DNA from: UBA6136 sp041178325
Lineage (GTDB): Bacteria > Pseudomonadota > Gammaproteobacteria > Methylococcales > Methylococcaceae
DNA: 64,000 nt
Direction: 5' to 3'
Assembly (NCBI GenBank): GCA_041178325.1
Contig: JBEGVN010000088.1
Location: 21,526-85,525, forward strand
The position numbers and the translations under genes were made by a program. Shown here piece after piece: positions 25,889-33,872 of the stretch; within the stretch, counting starts at the first letter, position 1, and each line of letters opens with the position of its first letter. The notes under the pieces are model-generated. The model was not told the origin of the DNA. It did no database searches and saw only the letters and a list, made by a program, of their open reading frames with translations.

Positions 25889-27781
25889 ATGACGACAGTC
25901 AGGCGATCGGGCCATACCGAGGGGACCCTCCGTTGGTCCTTGGTCATTGGAAGCATGGGCGTCGTGTTCGGCGAGATCGCGACCAGCCCGCTATACGCCT
26001 TGCGAATCGTTTTCGCAGGACGTAACGGCATTACTCCTACACCCGATCATGTGCTCGGCATCCTATCGCTGGTCTTCTGGATCCTCGGTTTGATCGTCGG
26101 TATCAAGTATGCCTTGTTGGTCATGCGTGCCGACAATAAGGGGGACGGGGGTATCATGGCACTCCTTTCGTTGGTGCAACGAAGCGTTCATGACCGAAAA
26201 CACCTTCGTCGGTTGGTTTTGGCGACGGGTCTTTTGGGCGCCTCCCTCTTTTTTGGCGATGCGGTCATTGCGCCCGCCATTTCCGTTATGGGTGCACTTG
26301 AAGGGCTTAAAGTTGGGGCCCCTGGGCTCAAGGTCCTCATCGTTCCGATCACGCTCGCGATTCTTTTGGGGCTCTTTCTGCTGCAATACCGGGGAACGGC
26401 ATTCATTGGTGGACTGTTCAGCCCCATTATGGTCTGCTGGCTTGTTGTGATTGCCGCCCTCGGTGCGGTGAGCGTTTACGAAACGCCGATGATTCTCAAA
26501 GCGCTGCATCCGCTTTACGGGATTCGTTTTCTGATGGAAACCCGGATTCAATCCCTCATGGTTCTCGGTGCCGTGGTTTTGGTCGTGACTGGGGTGGAAG
26601 CCTTGTATGCCGACATGGGGCACTTTGGGATTCAGCCCATCCGAGTGGCCTGGTTCACTTTTGTGTTTCCGACTCTGGCCATCAATTATCTGGGGCAGGG
26701 TGCGCTTTTGCTTCGTGACCCTGCGGCGGCCAGTAATCCCTTCTATCTTCTAGCGCCAAGTTGGAGTTTCCTGCCGTTGCTGGCTCTTGCAACATTGGCG
26801 ACGATTATTGCTGCCCAGGGCGTGATTTCTGGGGCCTTTTCTCTCGCAGCGCAAGCCGTGCGTATGCGCTACTTGCCGCGACTTGCCGTAAGACACACCT
26901 CCCTTGGACATGCGGGTCAAATTTATGTCCCGGCCGTGAATTGGATTCTGGCCTTTGGTACTGCGGCACTGGTAATCGGTTTTGGATCCAGCAGCAAATT
27001 GGCCACGGCCTATGGCTTATCGGTGACTGGGAGTATGGTAGTGACCACACTGCTGGCTTTCGGGCTTTTGAAGCGGATCTGGCGGGTGCCTCTCCTTCTG
27101 ACTGGCGTCCTTTTTTCAGGGTTCCTCTGCATCGATTTTGGGTTTCTGGTCGCCAATCTTCCAAAGCTCTGGCAGGGAGGTTGGGTATCCATTGCTGTCA
27201 GTGGCAGCGTATTCATTCTTTTGACGACCTGGGTGCGAGGCAGAGAGCTTTTAGTTCAGCGACTCAACGCAAAGGCGATTCCAATTGAGGAACTGGTCGC
27301 AAAGGTCGGTCATTCGGGGTTACCTCGAGTGCCTGGGACGGCGGTTTACCTCACTGCCAGCCGGTTTGGAGCGCCCTTGTCACTTCTACATAACATGGCA
27401 ATGAACCAGGTCGTGCACGAAAAGGTGATCATCTTGACGGTTATTACACGGGATGAACCTTTCATTCCCCTGGATCACCGTCTCAAGATTCGCCACTATG
27501 GCGGCGAGATTTACCGGGTTCGGATCTATTATGGCTATAACCAGGAACCCCATGTGCCGGAAGCATTGGCCTTTTGTCGGACTGAAGGCTTGGATATCGA
27601 TCTGGACCAGACGTCTTTCTTTCTGACTCGAGAGCACATGATCTCGGCAACGACCCAGCGCGTTGCGACCTGGCGGGAACGCTTGTTCATTCGAATGGCT
27701 ATGAATGCCGAAAATGCAATGCGTTTCTGGCATATCCCGCCAGAGCGGGTGGTGGAGCTCGGATTGATGGTTGCCCTCTAG
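25889..27781 (+). CDS. kup: Low-affinity potassium uptake protein Kup
   Basis: Proton-coupled K+ transporter of the KUP/HAK family, about 630 residues. The signature GVVFGEIATSPLYALR lies about 25 residues in, GDGGIMALLSLVQR near 85 and FFGDAVIAPAISVMGALEGL near 115; about twelve membrane helices are followed by a cytosolic C-terminal domain from residue 455 (VPGTAVYLTASRFGAP, ISATTQRVATWRERLF). An in-frame TTG seven codons earlier is less likely than the ATG used. It is divergent from moaB. A 7-base stem (CCTCTAG/CTAGAGG) spans its stop codon. Confidence 0.94.
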   Translation: MTTVRRSGHTEGTLRWSLVIGSMGVVFGEIATSPLYALRIVFAGRNGITPTPDHVLGILSLVFWILGLIVGIKYALLVMRADNKGDGGIMALLSLVQRSVHDRKHLRRLVLATGLLGASLFFGDAVIAPAISVMGALEGLKVGAPGLKVLIVPITLAILLGLFLLQYRGTAFIGGLFSPIMVCWLVVIAALGAVSVYETPMILKALHPLYGIRFLMETRIQSLMVLGAVVLVVTGVEALYADMGHFGIQPIRVAWFTFVFPTLAINYLGQGALLLRDPAAASNPFYLLAPSWSFLPLLALATLATIIAAQGVISGAFSLAAQAVRMRYLPRLAVRHTSLGHAGQIYVPAVNWILAFGTAALVIGFGSSSKLATAYGLSVTGSMVVTTLLAFGLLKRIWRVPLLLTGVLFSGFLCIDFGFLVANLPKLWQGGWVSIAVSGSVFILLTTWVRGRELLVQRLNAKAIPIEELVAKVGHSGLPRVPGTAVYLTASRFGAPLSLLHNMAMNQVVHEKVIILTVITRDEPFIPLDHRLKIRHYGGEIYRVRIYYGYNQEPHVPEALAFCRTEGLDIDLDQTSFFLTREHMISATTQRVATWRERLFIRMAMNAENAMRFWHIPPERVVELGLMVAL

Positions 27782-27789
27782 TTAGACAT

Positions 27790-28224
27790 CTAGAGGAGGG
27801 GCGTCACGGTCCCGCTTGTTCTGAAACGAAGATAGTCTTCCAATACTTTGGCATGATCAAAGGCCAAGGGGGATGGGATCTGTTGGACATCCACAACCAC
27901 GGCGGCTTTGGCATCATCGTCCGCTTTGGGTAGACCCCTGGCCTTGGCCACATAGACTGCGGTCACCGTATGTCCACGGGAGTCGCGCGAAGGATCTGAA
28001 TAGAGTCCGAGCAGGGCGGTCAATTCGACTTTCAGCCCTACCTCCTCTAAAGCCTCCCGTCGGGCGGCGTTCTCGATGGTTTCACCCACATCGACAAATC
28101 CCCCTGGAATAGCCCAGCCGTGGGGTTCATAGAGCCTTTCGATCAACACAATGGGTTTTCCAGGCTGGTCAATCAGCTCAATGATGATGTCTGCAGCAAT
28201 TTCAGGTGTGACCGGTCGAGGCAT
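27790..28224 (-). CDS. Nudix hydrolase, ADP-ribose pyrophosphatase-like
   Basis: Hydrolase of 144 residues acting on a nucleoside diphosphate linked to another group. The Nudix box GX5EX7REUXEEXGU is intact as GGFVDVGETIENAARREALEEVG (about 36-58), preceded by VLIERLYEPHGWAIPGG. LLGLYSDPSRDSRGHTVTAVYVA after the box, with the Pro/Gly arrangement of ADP-ribose pyrophosphatases, suggests that substrate group. Convergent with kup, 8 bases apart. Confidence 0.87.
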   Translation of the reverse strand: MPRPVTPEIAADIIIELIDQPGKPIVLIERLYEPHGWAIPGGFVDVGETIENAARREALEEVGLKVELTALLGLYSDPSRDSRGHTVTAVYVAKARGLPKADDDAKAAVVVDVQQIPSPLAFDHAKVLEDYLRFRTSGTVTPLL

Positions 28225-28229
28225 AGGCG

Positions 28230-28315
28230 TGATGTAAATCCTTCAAGGAGGGCTCAAGTTTATGTCTGCTTGGGCGATCTGTTATTCTATTTTGTTTAAA
28301 CCTGATGTAAATCAC
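28230..28315 (+). promoter_or_regulatory. Two TGATGTAAATC repeats, one FNR/Anr-like box
   Basis: The 11-mer TGATGTAAATC occurs exactly at 28230 and again at 28303. The second copy extends to CTGAT-GTAA-ATCAC, matching 8 of 10 positions of the FNR consensus TTGAT-N4-ATCAA, and lies about 85 bases before the membrane gene that follows. The first copy matches less well. The remainder of this 175-base region shows no clear hairpin. Confidence 0.4.
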
Positions 28316-28399
28316 CTCGTTACCTCAGGACCCCCCTCATTTGTCACATCGAGAGTTCGCCCCAGCCTTGGGGTGCTCCCCTGATTGTCATTGTGAACC

Positions 28400-29125
28400 A
28401 TGAACCATCTTGATTCCGCTTTTAGCAGTTCCTATCTGGTTGCTTTCCTTATGGGGCTTTTTAGCGCCATGCATTGTCTGAGCATGTGCGGCTCAATTAT
28501 CGGCACGCTGACTTTAAGCCTCAAGCGTGAGATTAGGGAAAATAAGACACTCTTGCTGCCCTTTGTGGCGTGCTACAACGGGGGCCGGGTTTTGAGCTAT
28601 ACCGTGGGTGGTTTCATCGCGGGTATTCTCGAGCACGTTCTAACCCTTCCCTTTGGTGAGGGGCACGGCCATCGAATTCTCCAGATTCTGGGTGCCTTGG
28701 TGATGCTTGGGGCGGGCTTGCACGTCGCTGGCTGGTTCCCAAGGTTCGCATATATCGAAAAAGTGGGTGGATTGGCATGGCGTCACATTGAGCCTTATGG
28801 CCGGCGTTTGATCCCCGTAGAAACGCGACAGCGCGCATTCATCTTCGGGATGGTTTGGGGATGGTTACCCTGTGGTCTGGTGTATACAGCCTTGGCACTC
28901 GCAGCGACCACCGGTGAGGTGATACGCAGTGGTTTGACGATGTTCTTCTTTGGTCTTGGTACGATTCCCGCGGTCATGGGCGTAGGGGTTATGACCTCAT
29001 GGATGGTGCGGTTTACGAGTATGACCCGTTTTCGTCAAGCTGCCGGTGTCACCCTCATCCTTCTGGCTTTGATGGCTGCATTTCCCGGTCTCAACCCTCT
29101 GGTGCAACATCCGGTGGGTCATTAG
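28400..29125 (+). CDS. TauE/SafE-like (UreH-type) membrane protein
   Basis: Polytopic membrane protein of 241 residues with about six helices. The start FLMGLFSAMHCLSMCGSIIG (about 16-35) is the HCxxMCG motif of the DsbD-like sulfite exporter/UreH family, and a second half motif GMVWGWLPCGLVYTALALA (about 149-167) repeats it. Relatives often sit beside cytochrome cbb3 oxidase genes or copper handling genes and may move metal or reducing power; here no such neighbour is visible. An FNR-like site upstream suggests control by oxygen. Followed 12 bases later by a sigma-54 activator gene. Confidence 0.82.
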   Translation: MNHLDSAFSSSYLVAFLMGLFSAMHCLSMCGSIIGTLTLSLKREIRENKTLLLPFVACYNGGRVLSYTVGGFIAGILEHVLTLPFGEGHGHRILQILGALVMLGAGLHVAGWFPRFAYIEKVGGLAWRHIEPYGRRLIPVETRQRAFIFGMVWGWLPCGLVYTALALAATTGEVIRSGLTMFFFGLGTIPAVMGVGVMTSWMVRFTSMTRFRQAAGVTLILLALMAAFPGLNPLVQHPVGH

Positions 29126-29137
29126 GCAGCACGAAGC

Positions 29138-30085
29138 ATGACCATGTTTGATCGTTTGATAGGGCAGTCTCCGAATTTTGAAAGCATGCTTCGAAGTGCC
29201 CGTATGGTCGCGGCGACTGATGTAACTGTGCTGATTATCGGTGAGACCGGAACGGGGAAGGAGGTTTTAGCAACCGCGTTGCAGCAGCAAAGCCCCCGCG
29301 CCGAAAAGCCCTTCATTACCATCAACTGTGCAGCGCTCCCCGAGGCGTTGGCCGAGTCTGAACTCTTCGGCCACAAGAAAGGCTCTTTCACAGGTGCCAT
29401 CTCCAATCAGCTGGGTCGCCTTCAGGCTGCAAATGGGGGCACGGTGTTTCTTGATGAGGTTGACTCTCTCGCTATCCCGCTGCAGGCGAAATTGCTCCGG
29501 TTTCTCGAGACGGGGGAAATTCAGCCGGTTGGAGAAACCGCCTCCCAGAAGGTCGATGTCAGGATTATTGCGGCGACGAATGCTGATCTTCAGGATCGGA
29601 TCAATCGGGGTGAATTCCGCCGCGATCTTTACTATCGCCTGAATGTGGTGCCTCTCGAAATTCCGGCCTTGCGGGATCGGATGGGGGATATTCAAGTGCT
29701 GATTCTCCACTTTATGCAGCAATTCACCAAAAGTCATGGTCTTCCAAATGCGACGATCAGCAAGGCGGCGCTTCAGCGACTGACCCATTACCCTTGGCCT
29801 GGAAATGTCCGGGAACTGCGAAACGTCTGTGAGCGCTTGTGCATTTTGCTCGCGGGAAAGACCATTGAGGAGCATAATCTGCCTCCTGAAATCGTTTCGG
29901 GTAGACCGTCCGAATCGCGTGAAATCCTTCTGCCTGAAGCGGGAATCAATCTGGAGGAGGTTGAAATTGACCTCATACGCCAGGCGCTAGAGCGGACCCG
30001 CGGAAACCGGAGTCAGGCGGCAAGACTGCTAGGTATCTCAAGAGACACCCTTCTTTACCGAATGCAAAAGCACGGTATCAGCTGA
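29138..30085 (+). CDS. Receiver-less sigma-54 transcription activator (AAA+ plus Fis-type HTH)
   Basis: Bacterial enhancer-binding protein of 315 residues with no sensor domain, like PspF. Walker A is GETGTGKE (about 33-40), the sigma-54 contact loop is GSFTGA (about 83-88, usual GAFTGA), Walker B GGTVFLDEVD (about 102-111), the arginine-finger region RRDLYYRLNVV near 162-172, and the C-terminal Fis-type helix-turn-helix NRSQAARLLGISRDTLLYRM at about 288-307. Because nothing precedes the AAA+ domain, it must be controlled by abundance or by a partner protein. It is probably cotranscribed with the TauE/SafE-like gene; its targets are unknown. Confidence 0.88.
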   Translation: MTMFDRLIGQSPNFESMLRSARMVAATDVTVLIIGETGTGKEVLATALQQQSPRAEKPFITINCAALPEALAESELFGHKKGSFTGAISNQLGRLQAANGGTVFLDEVDSLAIPLQAKLLRFLETGEIQPVGETASQKVDVRIIAATNADLQDRINRGEFRRDLYYRLNVVPLEIPALRDRMGDIQVLILHFMQQFTKSHGLPNATISKAALQRLTHYPWPGNVRELRNVCERLCILLAGKTIEEHNLPPEIVSGRPSESREILLPEAGINLEEVEIDLIRQALERTRGNRSQAARLLGISRDTLLYRMQKHGIS

Positions 30086-30159
30086 AGTTAACCGCAACGA
30101 TTGCAGCATAGGCTCGTCCGCCTGAATTGCGGCGATAAAAATAATAAGGAGAAAGCATC

Positions 30160-30906
30160 ATGTGCTGGAGTGGAGAGGCATCGGCCGTCCTTGCGACGGT
30201 GGGTTTTGGAACAGCTGCCTATGTGGCCTGGAAGGGTGAATCAAAGGAGCTCTGGATTCCACTGACCTACTTTGCCTGTATGGAGCTTTTACAGGCCGCA
30301 ACCTATGTCTACATCAATCTCTGTGATTCTCCGCCGAATCAGATATTGACGTATTTCGGCTATATCCACATTGCATTTCAGCCTTTCTTCGCCAACATGG
30401 TGGCGATGTACTTTATTCCTGAAACGGTCAAGAAAAAGATCGCGACCACCGTCTATACGATCTGCGCCATGGGCGCTCTGGCAATGCTCGTCAAAATGTA
30501 TCCCTTTGACTGGGCAGGCCACTGTATCGTCGGCATTGAGGGCTTCTGCGGGACCCAAGCTTGTTCGGTCTCTGGGGATTGGCATATTGCCTGGAAGCTG
30601 CCGCTGAATGGCCTGATGTCAGACTATCCTGGAAATCCCTTCGCTTTTCGCTACGGGCTTCATGCCTTTGTCTACATTGCGGTGGCTTTCTGGATGCCAA
30701 TTCTTTATGGATCGTGGCGCTTTGTCGGTTTCCATTATCTGGTCGGTCCGCTGATCTCAGATATCCTGACAACCGACCCCAACGAGTATGCAGCCGTCTG
30801 GTGTCTTTTCTCGATTGCGCTTTGCGTTTCCGTGATCAAGACGCCCATTCGAAAATATCTCCATGTCACCCGCTGGCTGGGTTACCCAAAAACTGCCCCA
30901 GCCTGA
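30160..30906 (+). CDS. Polytopic membrane protein of unknown function (DUF5765-like)
   Basis: A 248-residue membrane protein with about seven helices. It opens with MCWSGEAS, a start I associate with the DUF5765 family, and has conserved-looking features: E47 and Q51 in the second helix (CMELLQAATY), a loop with several Cys and His (GHCIVGIEGFCGTQACS, about 124-140), and a TTDPNEYAAVWCLFSIA segment near the end. A strong AAGGAG site precedes the ATG. No function is known to me; the layout is reminiscent of membrane sensors or channels without a cytosolic domain. Confidence 0.75.
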   Translation: MCWSGEASAVLATVGFGTAAYVAWKGESKELWIPLTYFACMELLQAATYVYINLCDSPPNQILTYFGYIHIAFQPFFANMVAMYFIPETVKKKIATTVYTICAMGALAMLVKMYPFDWAGHCIVGIEGFCGTQACSVSGDWHIAWKLPLNGLMSDYPGNPFAFRYGLHAFVYIAVAFWMPILYGSWRFVGFHYLVGPLISDILTTDPNEYAAVWCLFSIALCVSVIKTPIRKYLHVTRWLGYPKTAPA

Positions 30907-30924
30907 GTGACGGTGTTTTCAGTG

Positions 30925-31341
30925 ATGCGACGAAGTCTTTTTGTTCTGACCCTTTTGCTGCAAGCCTGTGCTCCTTCAGCTGGAAACATAAGGGGTGGGG
31001 TCGTTGAGCTGGTTGCTGCGGATCATGACCGTCCAGTCGATGTCAAAATCGGCCAGAGAGTGACTGTTCGTCTGGATGCGAATCGCACGACCGGTTACAC
31101 CTGGCTTCTCCCGGCAGGGGAGGTGGCCCAAGGGCTTGTTCAGCCTATGCACCCGGAGTCGCGTTACGACCAAAAGATTGACGGCATCTACTCGATGGGA
31201 GTCGGTGCGATTGAGGTTTGGGAGTTTAAGGCGGTTCGTGCAGGTGAAGGCACGTTGAGACTGGAATATCGAAGGCCGTTTGAGCAGGGTATTGAACCCC
31301 TCAGGATCGTGGACTTTCCCTTGCGGGTTACAGCCCCTTAA
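30925..31341 (+). CDS. Chagasin-like (I42) cysteine-protease inhibitor lipoprotein
   Basis: Predicted lipoprotein inhibitor of papain-type proteases, 138 residues. The signal MRRSLFVLTLLLQAC ends in a lipobox (LQAC). The mature part carries the inhibitor loops of chagasin: NRTTGYTWLL (family NPTTGYxW), a Gly-rich loop SMGVGAIEVWEFKA (family GxGGxxxWxFxA) and YRRPFEQG (family YxRPWE). The ATG is chosen because the signal starts there; a GTG six codons earlier overlaps the previous stop. The target protease is unknown and no cysteine protease gene is near. Confidence 0.85.
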   Translation: MRRSLFVLTLLLQACAPSAGNIRGGVVELVAADHDRPVDVKIGQRVTVRLDANRTTGYTWLLPAGEVAQGLVQPMHPESRYDQKIDGIYSMGVGAIEVWEFKAVRAGEGTLRLEYRRPFEQGIEPLRIVDFPLRVTAP

Positions 31342-31349
31342 AGGCCAGG

Positions 31350-31379
31350 ACTTGCTGGCACCTATGGGTGCCAGCAAGT
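31350..31379. terminator. Bidirectional hairpin terminator between the I42 gene and argG
   Basis: A perfect 13-base stem ACTTGCTGGCACC / GGTGCCAGCAAGT with a TATG loop fills the 48-base gap between two converging genes. T-runs on either side are short, so efficiency is uncertain, but position and stem strength are convincing. Confidence 0.75.
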
Positions 31380-31389
31380 TGGCTTAGAG

Positions 31390-32619
31390 TTAGCCTGTGA
31401 ATTTCTGTCCTTTTTTGGCAGCAATTCGCATCCTCAGTGCGTTGAGCTTGATGAAGCCCTCGGCATCCTTTTGGTTATAGGCACCCTTGTCATCTTCAAA
31501 CGTAGCGATGTTCATGTCGAACAGGCTATTGTGTTCGGACTTTCGACCGACCACGATGACATTACCCTTGTAAAGCTTGACTCTGACCTCGCCATTGACG
31601 GTTGTCTGGGAGGAGTCGATCATTTCCTGAAGGAGTAATCGTTCGGGGCTCCACCAGTAGCCGTTATAAATCAGGCTCGCATAGCGTGGCATCAGTTCGT
31701 CCTTAAGATGGGCGACTTCACGATCTAAGGTCAAAGACTCAATGGCCCGATGTGCACGCAGCATGATGGTGCCACCCGGGGTTTCATAGCAACCGCGGGA
31801 TTTCATTCCGACGTAGCGGTTTTCAACGATATCGAGTCTCCCGATGCCGTTGGCTCCTCCAAGTTGATTAAGTTTAGCCAAAACCTGAGCAGGGCTCATG
31901 CGAACCCCATTGAGAGCGACGATGTCACCACGCTCATAGGTCAAGTCGATGAAGGTCGCCTCATCGGGCGCATTCTCCGGTGATACGGACCACCGCCACA
32001 TATCCTCTTCAGGGCCTGACCAAGGATCCTCAAGGACGCCACCTTCATAAGAAATGTGGAGCAAATTGGCATCCATGGAGTAGGGCGAAGCCTTTCCACG
32101 TTTCATCTCAATCGGGATTTGGTGCTTTTCGGCGTAGGCAAGAAGGGTTTCGCGGGAAGTCAGATCCCATTCGCGCCAAGGCGCAATCACCTTAATGTCG
32201 GGCTTGAGTGCGTAAGCGCCGAGCTCGAATCGCACCTGATCATTTCCTTTGCCGGTTGCGCCGTGACAGATCGCATCGCAACCGGTTTCATTGACGATTT
32301 CAATCAGTCTCTTGGCGATCAGGGGGCGGGCAATGGAAGTACCCAGAAGGTATTCTCCCTCATAGATGGTATTGGCCCGGAACATCGGGAAGACGAAGTC
32401 TCTTGCGAATTCTTCGGTCAGGTCATCGATGTAGATTTCCTTGATCCCCATCGCCTGGGCTTTGCTCCGGGCAGGCTCCACTTCTTCACCCTGACCAATG
32501 TCAGCTGTGAATGTCACGATTTCGCATTGGTAGGTTTCTCGGAGCCACTGGAGAATGACAGAGGTGTCGAGGCCGCCGGAATACGCCAAAGCGACTTTCT
32601 TGACGAGAGGTTGGGTCAT
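31390..32619 (-). CDS. argG: Argininosuccinate synthase
   Basis: Joins citrulline and aspartate using ATP in arginine synthesis; 409 residues, the type 1 length. The ATP PP-loop motif AYSGGLDTSVIL is at about 12-23, CHGATGKGNDQVRFE near 118-132, and YSMDANLLHISYEGG near 181-195 and SRGCYETPGG near 275-284 are all typical. It is transcribed away from the channel gene upstream; a TATAAT-type -10 on its strand lies about 35 bases before the start. No other arg gene is near. Confidence 0.97.
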   Translation of the reverse strand: MTQPLVKKVALAYSGGLDTSVILQWLRETYQCEIVTFTADIGQGEEVEPARSKAQAMGIKEIYIDDLTEEFARDFVFPMFRANTIYEGEYLLGTSIARPLIAKRLIEIVNETGCDAICHGATGKGNDQVRFELGAYALKPDIKVIAPWREWDLTSRETLLAYAEKHQIPIEMKRGKASPYSMDANLLHISYEGGVLEDPWSGPEEDMWRWSVSPENAPDEATFIDLTYERGDIVALNGVRMSPAQVLAKLNQLGGANGIGRLDIVENRYVGMKSRGCYETPGGTIMLRAHRAIESLTLDREVAHLKDELMPRYASLIYNGYWWSPERLLLQEMIDSSQTTVNGEVRVKLYKGNVIVVGRKSEHNSLFDMNIATFEDDKGAYNQKDAEGFIKLNALRMRIAAKKGQKFTG

Positions 32620-32642
32620 GGACTTTTATCCTGAAGGTAGAA

Positions 32643-32692
32643 CAAACAGGGGATTATAATTGCCGCAGGGTCACCTGTCCCCCTCCTGTTTG
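32643..32692. repeat. Inverted repeat around the argG/pLGIC divergent promoters
   Basis: CAAACAGG (32643-32650) and CCTGTTTG (32685-32692) are perfect inverted copies 34 bases apart. Between them lies ATTATAAT, which offers a -10 on both strands (TATAAT on the plus strand at 32655, TATAAT on the minus at 32658-32653). Could be a looped operator or chance. Confidence 0.35.
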
Positions 32693-32724
32693 CTCCCCTT
32701 ACCCTGAAGCGAGGCTTCTTTAAC

Positions 32725-33861
32725 ATGGCTGAATCAAAACCCGATCTGGGAATCCCTTCTCAACGGGGTCTTTTGATTCGTCTGGTTGGGATCATCGGAA
32801 TATTGATGACGACCATGATGGTCATGAGATTCCATATCGCAACCCATCCTCCCGGCGAATTTACTGAATATCTCAGCCCGCTTCCAGCGCCCACTGATCC
32901 TGCACAGACAGTAGAAGCAGGGCTTTTTATTCATAACATTTATGCGTTTGAAACCGACAAGAAGATTTTTGATGCCAACGGTTGGGTTTGGCTCAAGTAC
33001 TCGAAAACCCTGAATGACTACATCGACTCGCATCATTTTCTGCCGGCCAATCTGATCCATTTCGTCAATCAAGTGGATGATTACGATTTTGCACTGGATC
33101 CTTCCAGTGATCAGCCCATCTTGTTGCCGGATGGCCGCTACTACCAGAAATTCCGCTTTTCAGGTCACTTTTATGTCGATGAAATGGATTTTCGAAAGTT
33201 TCCTTTCCAGACAATCTCGCTTCCCGTCATTCTTGAGATTCGCGCGCAGCGGCTACATCGCGATGCCTCTCCGGTCCAGCTCGTCGTTGATAAGGAGAGT
33301 TCGGGTATAGGCGCTTACATTGATGTCAGTGGTTATGAAACCAAGGGGTTTTCAATCGATGGATTGACGGAGCATTACATGAGCCGAATGGGTAATCCTC
33401 TGGCTGATGAAAAAGGTTCCATCTCCGAACTTCGAATCACCGTCCATTATCAAAAAGCCCTCAACTCGACTTTTTTAAAGCTGATCTTGCCCTTGATTAC
33501 CGTCATGCTGCTGACGCTTTTTTCGCCATCGATTGCTCCGATGGGCTGGGAAGTTCGTGTTGGAATTCCCTCGACCAGCCTTTTGACGCTCATCTTTCTG
33601 CAGCAAACCTACCAAGAAAATATCCCGGACTTTCATTACCTGACTTTCCTCGACAGTATCTACAACCTTTGTTACATGGTCGATCTGGTCCTCTTTGCGC
33701 TCTTTCTTTGGGGGGCAAAGATTTATCACGCTGCAGCTGAAGAGGATCATAAAAGGGTATCTGCCTACATCGAGAAAATTGATCATCGTTTCCAACTCAC
33801 CCTCACGTTCTGTCTTTTCCTTGGCGTGAGCGCTGATTGGTGTTTCCATTTCGTCTGGTGA
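32725..33861 (+). CDS. Pentameric ligand-gated ion channel homologue (Cys-loop superfamily)
   Basis: A 378-residue protein with the layout of prokaryotic channels such as GLIC: one leading hydrophobic helix (about 16-36), a beta-rich extracellular domain to about 245, then four membrane helices. Diagnostic places are AGLFIHNIYAFETDKKIFDANGWVWL near 66-91, the Cys-loop equivalent DFRKFPFQTISLPV near 155-168 (no Cys pair, as in other bacterial members), a proline in the first helix (LKLILPLITVMLL), the pore-lining helix GIPSTSLLTLIFLQQ and the third-helix start IPDFHYLTFLDSIYNL. Ligand and ion selectivity cannot be deduced. It is divergent from argG. Confidence 0.82.
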   Translation: MAESKPDLGIPSQRGLLIRLVGIIGILMTTMMVMRFHIATHPPGEFTEYLSPLPAPTDPAQTVEAGLFIHNIYAFETDKKIFDANGWVWLKYSKTLNDYIDSHHFLPANLIHFVNQVDDYDFALDPSSDQPILLPDGRYYQKFRFSGHFYVDEMDFRKFPFQTISLPVILEIRAQRLHRDASPVQLVVDKESSGIGAYIDVSGYETKGFSIDGLTEHYMSRMGNPLADEKGSISELRITVHYQKALNSTFLKLILPLITVMLLTLFSPSIAPMGWEVRVGIPSTSLLTLIFLQQTYQENIPDFHYLTFLDSIYNLCYMVDLVLFALFLWGAKIYHAAAEEDHKRVSAYIEKIDHRFQLTLTFCLFLGVSADWCFHFVW

Positions 33862-33872
33862 TTCACTAAATC

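Noticed and set aside
27775..27796. Terminator at the end of kup
   Set aside because: A 7-base stem spans the kup stop codon but has no T-run on either strand; kept only as a remark.
33862..33872. TPP riboswitch before thiE
   Set aside because: Eleven bases separate thiE from the channel gene, far too few.
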